25,468 nt of DNA from Plakobranchus ocellatus (Eukaryota > Mollusca > Gastropoda > Plakobranchidae): positions 301,342 through 326,809 of the forward strand of contig BLXT01002714.1 in the NCBI GenBank assembly GCA_019648995.1, written 5' to 3'. The translations under genes and the position numbers were made by a program. Under the pieces are notes generated by a model. The model was not told the origin of the DNA and searched no databases. It saw only the letters and a list, made by a program, of their open reading frames with translations. Below, in pieces: positions 8,148-17,994 of this stretch. The stretch's first letter is position 1, and each line of letters begins with the position of its first letter.

Positions 8148-9524
8148 TCCGATTTTAAGGATCAGGTTCAAGATGTTAAAGAGTTGTTGATAGAATTTCA
8201 GGATATTTTGACATCTATCCCTGGATGTACCAACACACTCTGTCATGAGATTAGACTCACCACGGATGAAGTTATACGGGTTAAACCCTATCCGTTACCT
8301 TTTGCTGCTCGAGAGTTTGTGACTCAAGAAGTTAATGACCTTTTGTCTTTAGAAGTGATTGAGCCTTCGGATAGTCCTTATTGTTTTCCTATTGTGGTAG
8401 TGAAAAAGAAAGATGGGTCTATGAAACTATGTATTGACTTTCGGAAACTGAACGCAGTAACAGTATTTGATGCCGAAAACATTCCTCGACAAGAGGATCT
8501 GTTTAATCAGTTTTCCCATGCTACGATCTTCTCAAGTTGTGATTTATGCAAGGCCTATTGGCAGGTCCCTTTGCATCCAGACAATCGTAAGTACACGGCT
8601 TTTCAGACACCATTAGGGTTAGTGCAATGGGTAAGAATGCCTTTCGGTTTGGTTACGGCCCCAGCTACCTTTTGTAGACTAATGAGGTTAGTTATTGGTC
8701 AGACTCCTGACCTACTCTCATATTTTGATGATACTCTTGTTTTCGCTACATCGTGGCAGCAACACATTGTTGCTTTGAGAACTTTGATGATGTTACTTGG
8801 ACGTCATGGGTTACATGTGAACCCTTCTAAAGTGTCTATTGGTAGCTCTTCTGTTGAGTTTTTGGGTCATATGGTCAGTTCGGGTACCTTAGTCCCCGTC
8901 CAGACGAAAATGGATGAAATTCTTCAGTTATCAGTTCCTGTAAAGAAGAAAGAGGTTCGCAGTCTTCTTGGGTTGGTGAATTATTATAGGTATTTTATTG
9001 CTAATTTCGCATCAATTTCTGCACCTTTGTCTAATCTGCTTCGTAAAGGAACACCAGAAAAGGTCCAGTGGACTCCTAGATGTGATCAGTCTTTGACTGA
9101 AATTAAGAGACTTTTCTCGTCTCCTCCTATTCTTATTATTCCAGATATGCAGGAAACGTTCATTGTGAGGTCTGATGCCTCGGATTTTGGTATAGGCGCA
9201 GTACTTCTGCAGGATCGCGAGGGAATCCTGATGCCGTGTCGCTATGCGAGCCGAAAACTCCTTTCGCGCGAATGTAGATATTCCGCCATTGAGAGAGAGG
9301 CATTGGCACTGGTATTCGCTGTCACACAGTTCCAGCGATACTTGATTTTTAAGCATTTTGTTTTACAGACAGACAATAAGCCTTTGTCATACCTTAGAAC
9401 AGGTTCTCCAAAGAATGCACGCCTAATGAGATGGGCTTTGGCATTGCAGGAATTTTCTTTCCAGGTCGTTCACATCCCTGGATCTGAGAATGTCCATGCA
9501 GATGTGCTGTCGAGACTGTGTTAG
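8148..9524 (+). CDS. Reverse transcriptase-RNase H of the Gmr1-like element
   Basis: An uninterrupted frame of about 458 codons follows the in-frame TGA at 8145-8147. It has no clear ATG near its beginning, as expected for an internal polyprotein segment. RT landmarks in order are VKPYPLPFAAREFV, VVVKKKDGSMKLCIDFRKLN, the SSCDLCKAYWQVPL block holding the first catalytic Asp, MPFGLVTAPATF, and the active-site box YFDD at 8721-8732. The thumb and connection continue into VNYYRYF. RNase H follows with Asp at 9174, Glu at 9291 and Asp at 9372, and ends at HADVLSRLC. All expected catalytic residues are present. The box is YFDD rather than the more common YVDD or YIDD. Its position downstream of integrase places the element in the Gmr1-like group. 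Confidence 0.95.
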   Translation, partial: SDFKDQVQDVKELLIEFQDILTSIPGCTNTLCHEIRLTTDEVIRVKPYPLPFAAREFVTQEVNDLLSLEVIEPSDSPYCFPIVVVKKKDGSMKLCIDFRKLNAVTVFDAENIPRQEDLFNQFSHATIFSSCDLCKAYWQVPLHPDNRKYTAFQTPLGLVQWVRMPFGLVTAPATFCRLMRLVIGQTPDLLSYFDDTLVFATSWQQHIVALRTLMMLLGRHGLHVNPSKVSIGSSSVEFLGHMVSSGTLVPVQTKMDEILQLSVPVKKKEVRSLLGLVNYYRYFIANFASISAPLSNLLRKGTPEKVQWTPRCDQSLTEIKRLFSSPPILIIPDMQETFIVRSDASDFGIGAVLLQDREGILMPCRYASRKLLSRECRYSAIEREALALVFAVTQFQRYLIFKHFVLQTDNKPLSYLRTGSPKNARLMRWALALQEFSFQVVHIPGSENVHADVLSRLC

Positions 9525-9827
9525 ACTGCACGTATTCATTTATTCCTTTTCATTCTTATGTCTAATACTATTTTCTTTCTTGACAGGATAAGTAGACCTT
9601 ATTTTGGACTGATAATGGGTTGATCATTTTATCGCCATGGATTTATGCCTATGATACCGTTTGTTTTGCTGTGTATGTTTCCTATGCAACTATTTACTGC
9701 GTCGTCGTGTTTTTCTTTTCGTTGCAGGTGCTGCTACTCTTGGTCCTCGTTGGCAACGTTACTCTCATCATAGTATGAATGTTATGTGAATTTGGATTTT
9801 TATCGTTCGAACCTATGGTTCTCTATT
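9525..9827 (+). other. Retrotransposon 3' untranslated segment
   Basis: About 300 bp between the RNase H stop and the polypurine tract. It is T-rich and has no open frame of note. No envelope-like gene is present. Confidence 0.7.
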
Positions 9828-9841
9828 GGGATGGGGGTAAA
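9828..9841 (+). promoter_or_regulatory. Polypurine tract
   Basis: The purine-rich run GGGATGGGGGTAAA, with one T in each half, ends directly at the TGTT of the 3' LTR. Its position and composition fit the plus-strand DNA primer of LTR retrotransposons. Confidence 0.8.
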
Positions 9842-11131
9842 TGTTAGGACTAGGATAGTTATGTCTTGATTTTAGCTGAGCAGAGTTGGATGTTTGGTGT
9901 GTGTGTGTGTGTTGTGGTTGGTTGTTTAGGCCACGTGAGGACACAAGCCGGACGAAACTACAGATCGGCGGGATTTTGGCTGCAAGAAGAACACTCCTAT
10001 TTTATCACTCGTACTGTACATTCGTGAAACGGTCCCGGCACAAGTTGTGGCGGATTCGTTGACTGGAGATAATACATTTTAACCTTCTTACCACCTGAGT
10101 GAATCTACGTTTGTATTTATTCCTGAGGCTGTGTGCCTAGCCTGACTGATGGTTAAAGTCTACGAATTTATGTTTCCCTTGTGAAACTGGAACGGTGGTA
10201 AACGTAATTAAATGCATTGATATTTAATGCTTGAGGCTGTGTGCCTATGCAGACTACTGTCTACAGTCTACGTATGTGCAACTGAATTGGTACCATATCC
10301 TTTATCACTAGTTTTATTGTCCCTCGCGTAAGGGCTTGTCACCTGGTCTGGTGAATGACAGTGTGTCGGAGTCAGAGAATGTAAGTGGAGAGCTTGAGGA
10401 CACGGTTAGGACTATTATCACTGTGTAAGTATGAACTGTTGAGCGGGACCCAGGTTGTGTCGGAACTGAAGATTTGGACATTTGACTGTTCCTATGAACT
10501 ATATTCCCTATTCTTCTACAAGTTCCACGGACGAGGACCCTCAATGGATTAAGTTTAGAAGCGTGTGCTTGTGCGAGTGAACAGTGTGGGGATTTATATC
10601 TATTAATTATATCTGTAGATTGAATCTATTAATTATATCTGTGGATTGGATCTATTAATTATATCTGTAGATTATGTCTATTAATTATATCGGTAGATTA
10701 TATCTCTAAACTATATCTAAAATTCATACTTATTAATTATTTCTATTGGTTGTACCTATAAGTCTATTGATCTAAGAAGTAGTTTTGAGGAGAGTTTTCC
10801 TCGTGAGTGGATTAATTGGTACTAACTTATTTAATTGTATAAGATTTTGTAACGCGGATTCTGGTTACTACCTATTGTCGCGCCTGCGTGCGTGTATTTT
10901 GTATTTGGCTCTCGTATCTATCCGTCTCCTTCTTTGTGTGACTTCCTACTTCTTGTAATATTTATTCGCTTACTATAATATAAGTTTTCTGTCGCCTATC
11001 CCCGGTGTTCTGCCTTTTATTTGGTGTGAACCTCTCGTGCAGTCGATGTAGTTAAGTCTTATAGTGGTTGTTGTTGTGTGTAACCGTTGTTGTTGTGTGT
11101 AACCGTTGACAGGCCGTGTGCGTTCCCAACA
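9842..11131 (+). repeat. 3' LTR, complete
   Basis: The 1290-bp LTR begins TGTTAGGACTAGG and ends GTTCCCAACA. It contains a GT run, a CACGTG box near 9932, two copies of TGAGGCTGTGTGCCT (about 10124 and 10231), a 26-bp tandem array (10598-10727) and a tail conserved in the solo LTR at 14800-16580 (GTCGCGCCTGCGTGCGTG near 10878, CCGTTGACAGGC near 11104). Comparison with the solo LTR confirms both ends. Confidence 0.92.
10598..10727 (+). repeat. 26-bp tandem repeat inside the 3' LTR
   Basis: Units start at 10598, 10624, 10650, 10676 and 10702, exactly 26 bp apart. The first four share CTATTAATTATATC; the fifth is diverged. The related solo LTR at 14800-16580 lacks the array, so it is an expansion in this lineage of the LTR. 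Confidence 0.88.
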
Positions 11132-11206
<75 letters not shown>

Positions 11207-11208
11207 TA

Positions 11209-11270
<62 letters not shown>

Positions 11271-11330
11271 GTTGTTGTTGTTTTTGTCGTTATTGTTATT
11301 ATTTTTGTTATTATTTTAGTTATTATTTTT
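11132..11330. repeat. (ATT)n then (TTG)n microsatellite; first 5 bases are the TSD
   Basis: The tract starts with ATTAT (11132-11136), matching 2692-2696. It continues as a long ATT run broken once near 11206 and then TTG triplets. Together with 2586-2696 it forms one original microsatellite split by the retrotransposon. Poly-Tyr, poly-Ile and poly-Leu frames here are artefacts. Confidence 0.88.
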
Positions 11331-12236
11331 TTTACATAAGAAGAATTAAATGGAAAGTTCTGGAGGCGGTTGGCTCATTTTAAAAACTTTAAAAAAAAGA
11401 AAATTTATACGCTTTGCTCTACAGCACTTGCATTTGGTAAAAAGAAAACTGTAACTCGGATGATGGAGACGCTGACGTGTTTAGTTTTCTTGATTTTAGC
11501 GCACATACATGACTATAATTATTACAATAGAAATAATCCCGATAAAGTGGAGGAACCTGATCTATTTATAACCCCGTGAAAGAACACATAAGAAGCATGG
11601 ATAAGTTAGAGATCTAGGCCGGTTCAAAAGTTCTTGACAGCATGGCGTGCTCATCTTTACACCTTAAAGAGCATTTAAAAGATTTCAGTAAGCTTATTTG
11701 ATGGATTTGGCTTCTTTGTATACGAAATCAATTAAATTTTACAAGAATTAGATCTAGATAGGTCTTTATAATTAAAGGTTTGGCTGTCCACCCATTAATA
11801 GATTTAGGGTTTTCCTGGCTGTCGTGAAATCTATTCGGCCTCGCAAGCTCAGATGAAGGCAACAATGTGACGAAAGTTCGAGTTGAGGAAATCATTCGGA
11901 GATATTTTAATACTTCTTGATCCAAAAAAACTTAAGGGAGGACATGGTCACGTCGGTCTTTATGCCACAAAATATTTCTTCCATTTTTTTTTATTTACCT
12001 ACATCCTTCTATTCTTTGCACTTCTTGCTGAATCCAAACCATCAACTTAAAATTGTTGTAAATGTGTTTGTGAGGATGTTGATAATAGCGGCTAGTCCTT
12101 GGCAATATCTTTCCGGATATATTTTGAGAATCTACTTTATTGACAGAGTAAATATTGCATTCTAGTCCCTTTATCAGGTGCAAAGCAAAACAGTTTAACG
12201 GATAGTTCTGGTGTTCGATTCTCACGCATTCTAATC
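11331..12236. repeat. Tandem duplication, copy A
   Basis: Segments 11331-11475 and 11887-12141 match 12510-12655 and 12656-12910 in the same order and orientation. Copy A carries about 410 bp extra (11476-11886) with no recognisable content. Its right end (12142-12236) matches the LINE-RT fragment at about 2495-2590, including the junction to a TCA/ATC microsatellite. No gene is seen; short open frames are unconvincing. Confidence 0.82.
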
Positions 12237-12480
<244 letters not shown>

Positions 12481-12917
12481 CTTGTCGTTATTGTTATTAT
12501 TTTAGTTACTATTTTTTTACATAAGAAGAATTAAATGGAAAGTTCTGGAGGCGGTTGGCTCATTTTCAAAACTTCGAAAAAAAGAAAATGTACACGCTTT
12601 GCTCTACAGTGCTTGCATTTGGTAAAAAGAAAACTGGAACTCAGGATGATGCAGACGCTGAGGAAATCTTTCTGAGATATTTTAATACTTCTTGATCCAA
12701 AAAAACTTAAGGGAGGACATGGTCACGTCGGTCTTTTCGCCGCAAAATATTTCTTTCATTTTTTTTTATTTACCTACATTTTTCTATTCTTTGTACTTCT
12801 TGCTGAATCCAAACCATCAACTTAAAATTGTTGTAAATGTGTTTGTGAGGATGTTGATAATAGCGGCTAGTCCTTGGCAATATGTTTCCGGTTACATTTT
12901 GAGCATCTACATTAGAT
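12481..12917. repeat. Tandem duplication, copy B
   Basis: Direct repeat of copy A without the 410-bp extra segment: where copy A has the extra sequence, copy B reads straight through from GACGCTGA into GGAAATC. The match ends near TTTTGAGCATCTACATTA, beside the point where the next LINE fragment would begin. No coding content is recognised. Confidence 0.82.
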
Positions 12918-13390
12918 AATTCCTGGCGCTTTCTCCTGTGTGTGGTACACTCAAATCATAGTCGTTCTCAACATCAGCCACCTAAATAAAAAAAAATGTA
13001 AAGGAGAGGAAAATGAATGATAAAGGTAAATGACATAGAATGTTCTCAGTATGAGTGAGTTTGTTCCTTTAATACTTTTTAAATTGCTATTTAATGTAAA
13101 CGATGTCAACAAACTAATAAATTCCTTTTTATGGTTCGAATCCTACTCAGACATATTGTAATTTTCTCTCGTCTTCTGTCTTGTCTTTTGCTAGGTCTAA
13201 GTGTGTGTGCGTCTTCTTCATCTCTTTATTCTATATATTTCTGTAGTTCATACTGTATCTCTTGTAAATCCTTAGATCCAGCATTGTGGTCTTGGCTTCC
13301 TGTGTGGATAACCTTTCTTTCTAATATATATTAATATGCTTGGTATGAATAATTTCTTATTTGCATAATGCTAACCGATCTACAAAAATT
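12918..13390. other. No feature recognised
   Basis: AT-rich spacer before the telomere-like array. One short open frame (13131-13334, plus) has a hydrophobic, Ser-rich product without known motifs and is probably chance. Confidence 0.5.
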
Positions 13391-14799
13391 ACCCTAACCC
13401 TAACCCTAACCTTTATTCTTATTTTAACCCTTGCCCTAAGCCTAATTTTACCCTTAACACTAACCTGAATCCTAACCTTTAAGTAAACTCAAACCCAAAT
13501 CTTTACCCCTACCTTAACCTTAACCCTGACCCACACCTCAAAACCTAACCCTAAGGGCTAATCCTAACCCTAACCCTTGCCCTGCCCTTAATCGAAATCT
13601 TAACCCTAAGCACAGCCCTAACCCTAAACCTAAAACTAATCCTAACCCTAACCCTAACGCTAAGCTAAACGCTAAGCCTAATGTCTTAACCCTGATCTTA
13701 CTGATCCTAACATTAACCATAAACTTTAACCCTAATCCTAACCTTAACCCTAACCCTAAGCCTAATCCTTACCCTTACGTTAAACCAAAACCAATCACTA
13801 ACCCTACCCTTAAACCACACATTAAGCCTAATCCTTTCACTAACGTTAACTTTAACCCTAAACACAACCCTGACATGAACCGTAGCTATAATCTTAATCT
13901 TAACCTTACCCCAACCCTGGTTCAAAAACTAAGTCTAACCATAATCCTAACCATGACCCTATCAAAATCCTTTCTTTAACCCTAACTCTAAACCTAACCC
14001 TAACACTAATCCCAACACTAACCCTAACCCTTACCCTAACCCTAACCCTAACCGTAGCTCTAAACCTAACCCTAACACCAACCCCAACACTAACCCTTAC
14101 CCTTACTCTAACCCTAACCCTTACCCTAACCCTAACTCTAAACCTAACTCTAACACTAATCCCAACACTAACCCTAACCCTTANNNNNNNNNNNNNNNNN
14201 NNNNNNNNNNNNNNNNNNNNNNNNNNNNNNNNNNNNNNNNNNNNNNNNNNNNNNNNNNNNNNNNNNNNNNNNNNNNNNNNNNNNNNNNNNNNNNNNNNNN
14301 NNNNNNNNNNNNNNNNNNNNNNNNNNNNNNNNNNNNNNNNNNNNNNNNNNNNNNNNNNNNNNNNNNNNNNNNNNNNNNNNNNNNNNNNNNNNNNNNNNNN
14401 NNNNNNNNNNNNNNNNNNNNNNNNNNNNNNNNNNNNNNNNNNNNNNNNNNNNNNNNNNNNNNNNNNNNNNNNNNNTAACCCTAACACCAATCCCAACACT
14501 AACCCTAACCCTTACCCTATCCCTTACCCTAACCCTAACTCTAACCCTAACTCTAAACCTAACCCTAACAGTAATCCCAACACTAACCCTAACCCTTACC
14601 CTTACTCTAACCCTAACCCTAACCCTTACCCTAACCCTAACTCTAAACCTAACCCTAACACCAATCCCAACACTAACCCTAACCCTTACCCTATCCCTTA
14701 CCCTAACCCTAACTCTAACCCTAACCCTAAACCTAACTCTAACCCTAATTCTAGACCTAATTCTAGACCTAACCCTAACATTAACCCCAACACTAACCC
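13391..14799. repeat. Degenerate telomere-like (CCCTAA)n array
   Basis: Hundreds of bases of CCCTAA variants (CCCTTA, CTCTAA, ACCTAA, CACTAA) on the plus strand, i.e. TTAGGG on the minus strand, the metazoan telomere unit. The left part is more diverged. From about 14000 a marker variant, TCCCAACAC or CCCCAACAC, recurs at spacings that are multiples of six. It is an interstitial or subtelomeric array rather than a clean telomere. Val/Arg or Leu/Gly-rich open frames are artefacts. Confidence 0.93.
14184..14475. other. Assembly gap (292 N)
   Basis: A run of 292 undetermined bases lies within the telomere-like array, with the same repeat variants on both sides. The real length here is unknown. 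Confidence 0.99.
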
Positions 14800-14976
14800 T
14801 GTTGGGACTAGTGTAGTTATCTTTTTGAGCATAGTTGGGTATTTAGTGTGTCGCGATACACCAGAAATAGAAGGTTGATAATACCTCTGATGTAGGACGT
14901 TGAGTTCTTTAGATCTATATAGACCTAGCTGAAATAATGGAACTCTGGAGACCGTGTGAAAACGTAGAAAACTGAG

Positions 14977-14982
14977 TTTATT
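14977..14982 (-). terminator. Polyadenylation signal of the nested LTR
   Basis: AATAAA on the minus strand, downstream of the TATA box and about 130 bp from the LTR end. Confidence 0.5.
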
Positions 14983-15198
14983 TAAACCAACAGCAAGAAA
15001 TTAAATCAAACAATATTCACATAAGCCGTCGGTAAAAAACTAGATCTAGCTCTAAAAAAATCTGCGTAATCGCTATACGATGATCTTACTGCAATCTCTA
15101 CGAACTCTCTGCCTACTCTGTGTCTTCTCCGTGTGATACTGGTATATCTCTGAGTCTCTATCTGAGTCTGAGTCTACCTTTCACCAATCTTCTCCCGG

Positions 15199-15206
15199 TA
15201 TTTATA
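15199..15206 (-). promoter_or_regulatory. TATA box of the nested LTR
   Basis: TATAAATA followed by CCGGG on the minus strand. Its position within the LTR and the downstream AATAAA support the assignment; transcription itself cannot be seen. Confidence 0.55.
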
Positions 15207-16580
15207 CCTTTTTCAAAAGAAAACTCTACAAATTTCTGGAAATCTATCCCTAAATGCAAGCGTAGAATGTTCGAAAGTATAGATCTAGAATATTACATCA
15301 TTATCCTAAAATAGCATAAAAGCAGTCTTCGAAAAGACATTAGGAAAAACCCCTGGGCTAAAATAGAACATGAGTCACGTTCGTTTACGTAATGCATTCT
15401 CCATCGCTTTGCATAAATTAACTCCCCTTAACTGGTCCTTTCTAGAACTCTCGAGTTGGCGTGCGTTCAATAACAAAACCTAAGTCAAGTTTTTTTGTTA
15501 CATAGTGTAGCGGGAGTGTGGTTGTGTTTTACGTCATTAATTTGGTGTGTGCGTTGTGATTGTTTGGTTAGGCCACGTGACAACGGCAAGTTTGGACGGA
15601 GCTGCACACTGGCGGGATCTCTGGAGCAGTGGATCATTCTTACTCTATTCTTTGCACTGAATAGTCGTGGACAGTCCTGGCTGCAAGTTGTATCGGATTT
15701 GTCCGACTGCAGGAGATATGTTTTAATTTCTACGACCCTTTGTATTTGGGTTTATACCACCTTCATAACCGCATAGAAGCGGCGAATTGAATTTGTATTT
15801 GTATTTGTATTTTGCTTGAGGCTGTGTGCCTATCCAGACTGCTGGCGCAAGACCGCGCAAGTCTACGAATTAATGTTTCTCCTGTGAAATGGTGGTATCA
15901 AATATCTTTATGATTATTATTGTACTAGCTTCCCTCACGTAAGGGCTAGAGATCTGGACCTTTGAAGAACATTATTTAAGTGACGGTTCATTATGATATA
16001 TGATTATTATAACTCTGTGGTAGATATTGTGATTTGATTAACACTGCTTGTGTCTGAGCTGAGGACATAAATATATGAACATTCCATGAACATTCGAGAT
16101 GTACCCTACTGCTCTCAACAAGCTTCTACGGGCAAGGATCGTCGTTGGATTAAGTAGTTAGAAGTGTGTGCATATGCGAGTGATTAGAGTGGGGGTTGTA
16201 TTTATAAGTTTCATTTTGATCTATGAAGTAGCTTTTCGGGGAGAGTTTCCTCGGGGGTGGATTAATTTGCATTACCTTCATTTAATTGTTTAATAACGTT
16301 ATCTCGTAACGCTTAGCAGATTACTTTGTATTGTCGCGCCTGCGTGCGTGAACATTTGTATTTGGCTCATCTCGTATCTATCTGTCTTCTTCTTTATGTG
16401 ACTTTCCTACTTCTTTATATATTTATCTGTTTATGATAATATAGTTTTTCTGTCGCATATCTCCGGTGTTCTGCTTTTGAATTACAGGAACCTCTTGTGC
16501 AGTCGATGGGATTGAGTTATTTACAGTGGCTGTTGTTTATGTTGTGTGTAGCCGTTGACAGGCTGTGTTTGCCCCCAACA

Positions 16581-16797
16581 AACCCTAACCCTTACCTAAA
16601 CCCCACGCTAACCCTAACCTTAACCCTAACCCCAATTCTAACCTTTACCCTTACCCTAACCTTAACCCTAACCACAACCCAAATCCAAATTCTTACCCAA
16701 ACCCTAACTCTAACCTTACCCTAACACTAACCCTAACCCTAATCCTTATAAAAATCCTAACTCTAACCCTAATCCTAACTCTAAGCCTAATTCTAGT
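16581..16797. repeat. Telomere-like (CCCTAA)n array, right part
   Basis: Continuation of the array at 13391-14799, resuming directly with AACCC after the solo LTR. It becomes more diverged and ends near TTCTAGTTTAAAC. Confidence 0.93.
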
Positions 16798-17248
16798 TTA
16801 AACATGGGACAATTTAACTGCGACATATGTACAGTATGCAACTATTTACATAGTGCTTGATAGACAGATACATATTTATCATTTTATATATATATATATA
16901 TGGTTATTTTTATGTTACATTCAGTGTGAAAGGGATGGTGCTCGTCACTGCTTAGCACTCAGATTGCTTTCCCTAGGGAGAACTAGTTTGGCTATGACTC
17001 TTTATCTTAAAAAAGCTTGGTGTATAATGCACTTCAGCATTTTTCTTCTTCAAATTAGATTTGTACAGGGCTTCATCATCCGATAACAAAAAAGAGTTAA
17101 TTATGTCCTTATTTTTCAGCATTTGAAATATTCTTTATTTTTCTTAACACTTTGGTTTTATGAAGGCTAAGCCAGAAGGAAAGGAAAGAAATTATGGAGC
17201 AATAAAACCATTTTCAAAGGTTTGCGATGATTTAAAAATAAACAATAG
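16798..17248. other. Possible 3' flank of the minus-strand PH-domain gene
   Basis: Contains a (TA)n run near 16887-16901 and, on the minus strand, an AATAAA near 17137 that could serve as the gene's polyadenylation signal if the exon at 17249-17479 is terminal. No convincing open frame is seen. Confidence 0.35.
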
Positions 17249-17479
17249 TTAAGGAATAAAAAAAGAAAAAAAACACACACACACACACACACACACCCCG
17301 CAACTGGTACTTTGTTCAATGACAACTTCATGCAGCCTGGTTTGAGGATCCTGTGATTCGTTCTCATTTTCTTCATTATCCTTTCCCAGATAATGCATCC
17401 AAAGCACAAAGCTATGCTTCGTTAACGATTTCAGGTGATTCACTTGTGAATATAAACGCTCATAGATGTTATCCAACTC
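17249..17479 (-). CDS. PH-domain protein gene, third visible exon (possibly last)
   Basis: A minus-strand splice acceptor, a pyrimidine-rich tract ending TTTCTAG, precedes 17479. The exon opens in phase 0 with ELDNIYERLYSQVNHLKSL and continues through FVLWMHYLGKDNEENENES and TRLHEVVIEQ, a charged, probably helical stretch. The phase agrees with the donor of the preceding exon at 19315. The frame then runs through the (TG)n tract at 17272-17296, giving Val-Cys repeats, to a stop at 17249-17251. It is unlikely that this is real protein; a splice donor before or at the repeat is possible, so the exon's 3' limit is uncertain. I do not recognise the family. Codon use is ordinary and there is no internal stop. 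Confidence 0.62.
   Translation of the reverse strand, partial: ELDNIYERLYSQVNHLKSLTKHSFVLWMHYLGKDNEENENESQDPQTRLHEVVIEQSTSCGVCVCVCVCFFSFFIP
17272..17296. repeat. (CA)n microsatellite
   Basis: About 12 CA dinucleotides following an A-rich run; it overlaps the open frame at the 3' end of the exon. Confidence 0.9.
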
Positions 17480-17734
17480 CTAGAAAGGTGAAAAAAGTAG
17501 AATGATTTTGGCTTTTACTTGTACAAACACAATTAGTCAAACAACTTTTGTTAGTCAGTAAGTATGTAATTACTCTTTATTAATACATCATAAGATCAAT
17601 GTTTTCTTCAACGGTTAAATGGTGCGCAGAGATTTTAAACAAATAATTATAGGTGAAGAAGCACAATGTATCCACAGCATAGTGGCATGTGTCTCATAGA
17701 ATGCATATCATCATCATCGGGTACCTCATACCTA

Positions 17735-17912
17735 TTCTCAGTTAACCTTGCCCATTGCCCATGTCTACCTCTACTGCGTTTGCCTTCAATCTTCCAGTGA
17801 TTGCTAAGTGTTCTAAACCCTTATGTCGGCAAATATGGCCTAAAAACTGTAGTTGCATTAATTAGTGATCGTTCAAGATTAGCCTCTGTCAGAACCAATT
17901 CATTTGACTTTT
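17735..17912 (-). pseudogene. RTE-like LINE 3'-end fragment, copy 1
   Basis: A block of about 95 bp (near 17762-17857) is almost identical to 18146-18230 and clearly related to the LINE 3' end at 950-1060 (shared GATTGCT...GTGT, ATGGCC/ATACCC TAAAAA and TGTAGTTGC motifs). It has no open frame. It lies in the intron between the exons at 17479 and 19315. Confidence 0.72.
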
Positions 17913-17994
17913 ATATGACATGCAATTAAAATCATTAGATCACCATGTTTATAAAAGGATAGTTCATGAAAGGATAATTCATAAAGCTTCTTCT

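Larger units (their letters stand above)
2697..11131 (+). mobile_element. Gmr1-like Ty3/gypsy LTR retrotransposon, full span, inactive copy
   Basis: The element begins with TGTTAGGACTAG and ends with GTTCCCAACA, giving TGTT...AACA termini, and is flanked by ATTAT. Domains in order are Gag with a coiled coil and a zinc knuckle, an aspartic protease with DSG, an integrase with HHCC and DD35E, then RT with YFDD and RNase H. Sequence type is gypsy-like throughout, but integrase precedes RT. Goodwin and Poulter described this arrangement for the Gmr1 clade. A purine-rich tract lies directly before the 3' LTR. No envelope-like frame is seen. Forward LTR parts (2697-3143 and 9842-10288) differ at roughly a dozen positions, so the copy is fairly young. 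Gag frameshift, integrase stop, linker frameshifts and a rearranged 5' LTR make it defective. Confidence 0.93.
14849..15502 (-). mobile_element. Second solo LTR, different family, nested in the first
   Basis: The 654-bp insert has TGT...ACA ends and perfect 5-bp duplications TAGTG (14844-14848 and 15503-15507). On the minus strand it carries a TATAAATA box (15199-15206) and, about 220 bp downstream, AATAAA (14977-14982), the order expected for an LTR promoter and polyadenylation signal. It is therefore in the opposite orientation to the host LTR. No similarity to the Gmr1-like LTR is seen, so it comes from another family. Confidence 0.82.
14800..16580 (+). mobile_element. Solo LTR related to the Gmr1-like element, with a nested LTR
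   Basis: It begins TGTTGGGACTAGTGTAG and ends GCCCCCAACA, and the five bases AACCC stand on both sides (14795-14799 and 16581-16585). Inside, GGCCACGTGACAAC, TGAGGCTGTGTGCCT, GTCGCGCCTGCGTGCGTG and CCGTTGACAGGC match the 3' LTR at 9842-11131 in order. It lacks the 26-bp array and the second TGAGGCTGTGTGCCT copy. With the nested insert removed it is about 1120 bp. No internal coding region remains, so it probably arose by LTR-LTR recombination. Confidence 0.9.

Noticed and set aside
9525..9841. An envelope gene after RNase H
   Set aside because: Only about 300 bp without an open frame, so no envelope is encoded.
11087..11339. Poly-Tyr, poly-Leu and poly-Ile frames
   Set aside because: (ATT)n translation artefacts.
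13131..13150. GGTTCGAATCC as a Pol III B box of a tRNA or SINE
   Set aside because: No A box at a suitable distance upstream and no cloverleaf could be drawn.
13538..14811. Open frames with Val/Arg or Leu/Gly repeats, and a CRISPR-like reading of the array
   Set aside because: Degenerate telomere repeats with no spacers; translations are artefacts.
15507..16580. A shorter LTR starting at TGTAGCGGG
   Set aside because: No matching TSD: the base-perfect AACCC repeat fits a start at 14800, and TAGTG fits the nested LTR ending at 15502.
16853..17086. 77-codon plus-strand open frame
   Set aside because: Begins in AT-repeat sequence and has no recognisable motif; it lies beside the likely 3' end of the minus-strand gene.
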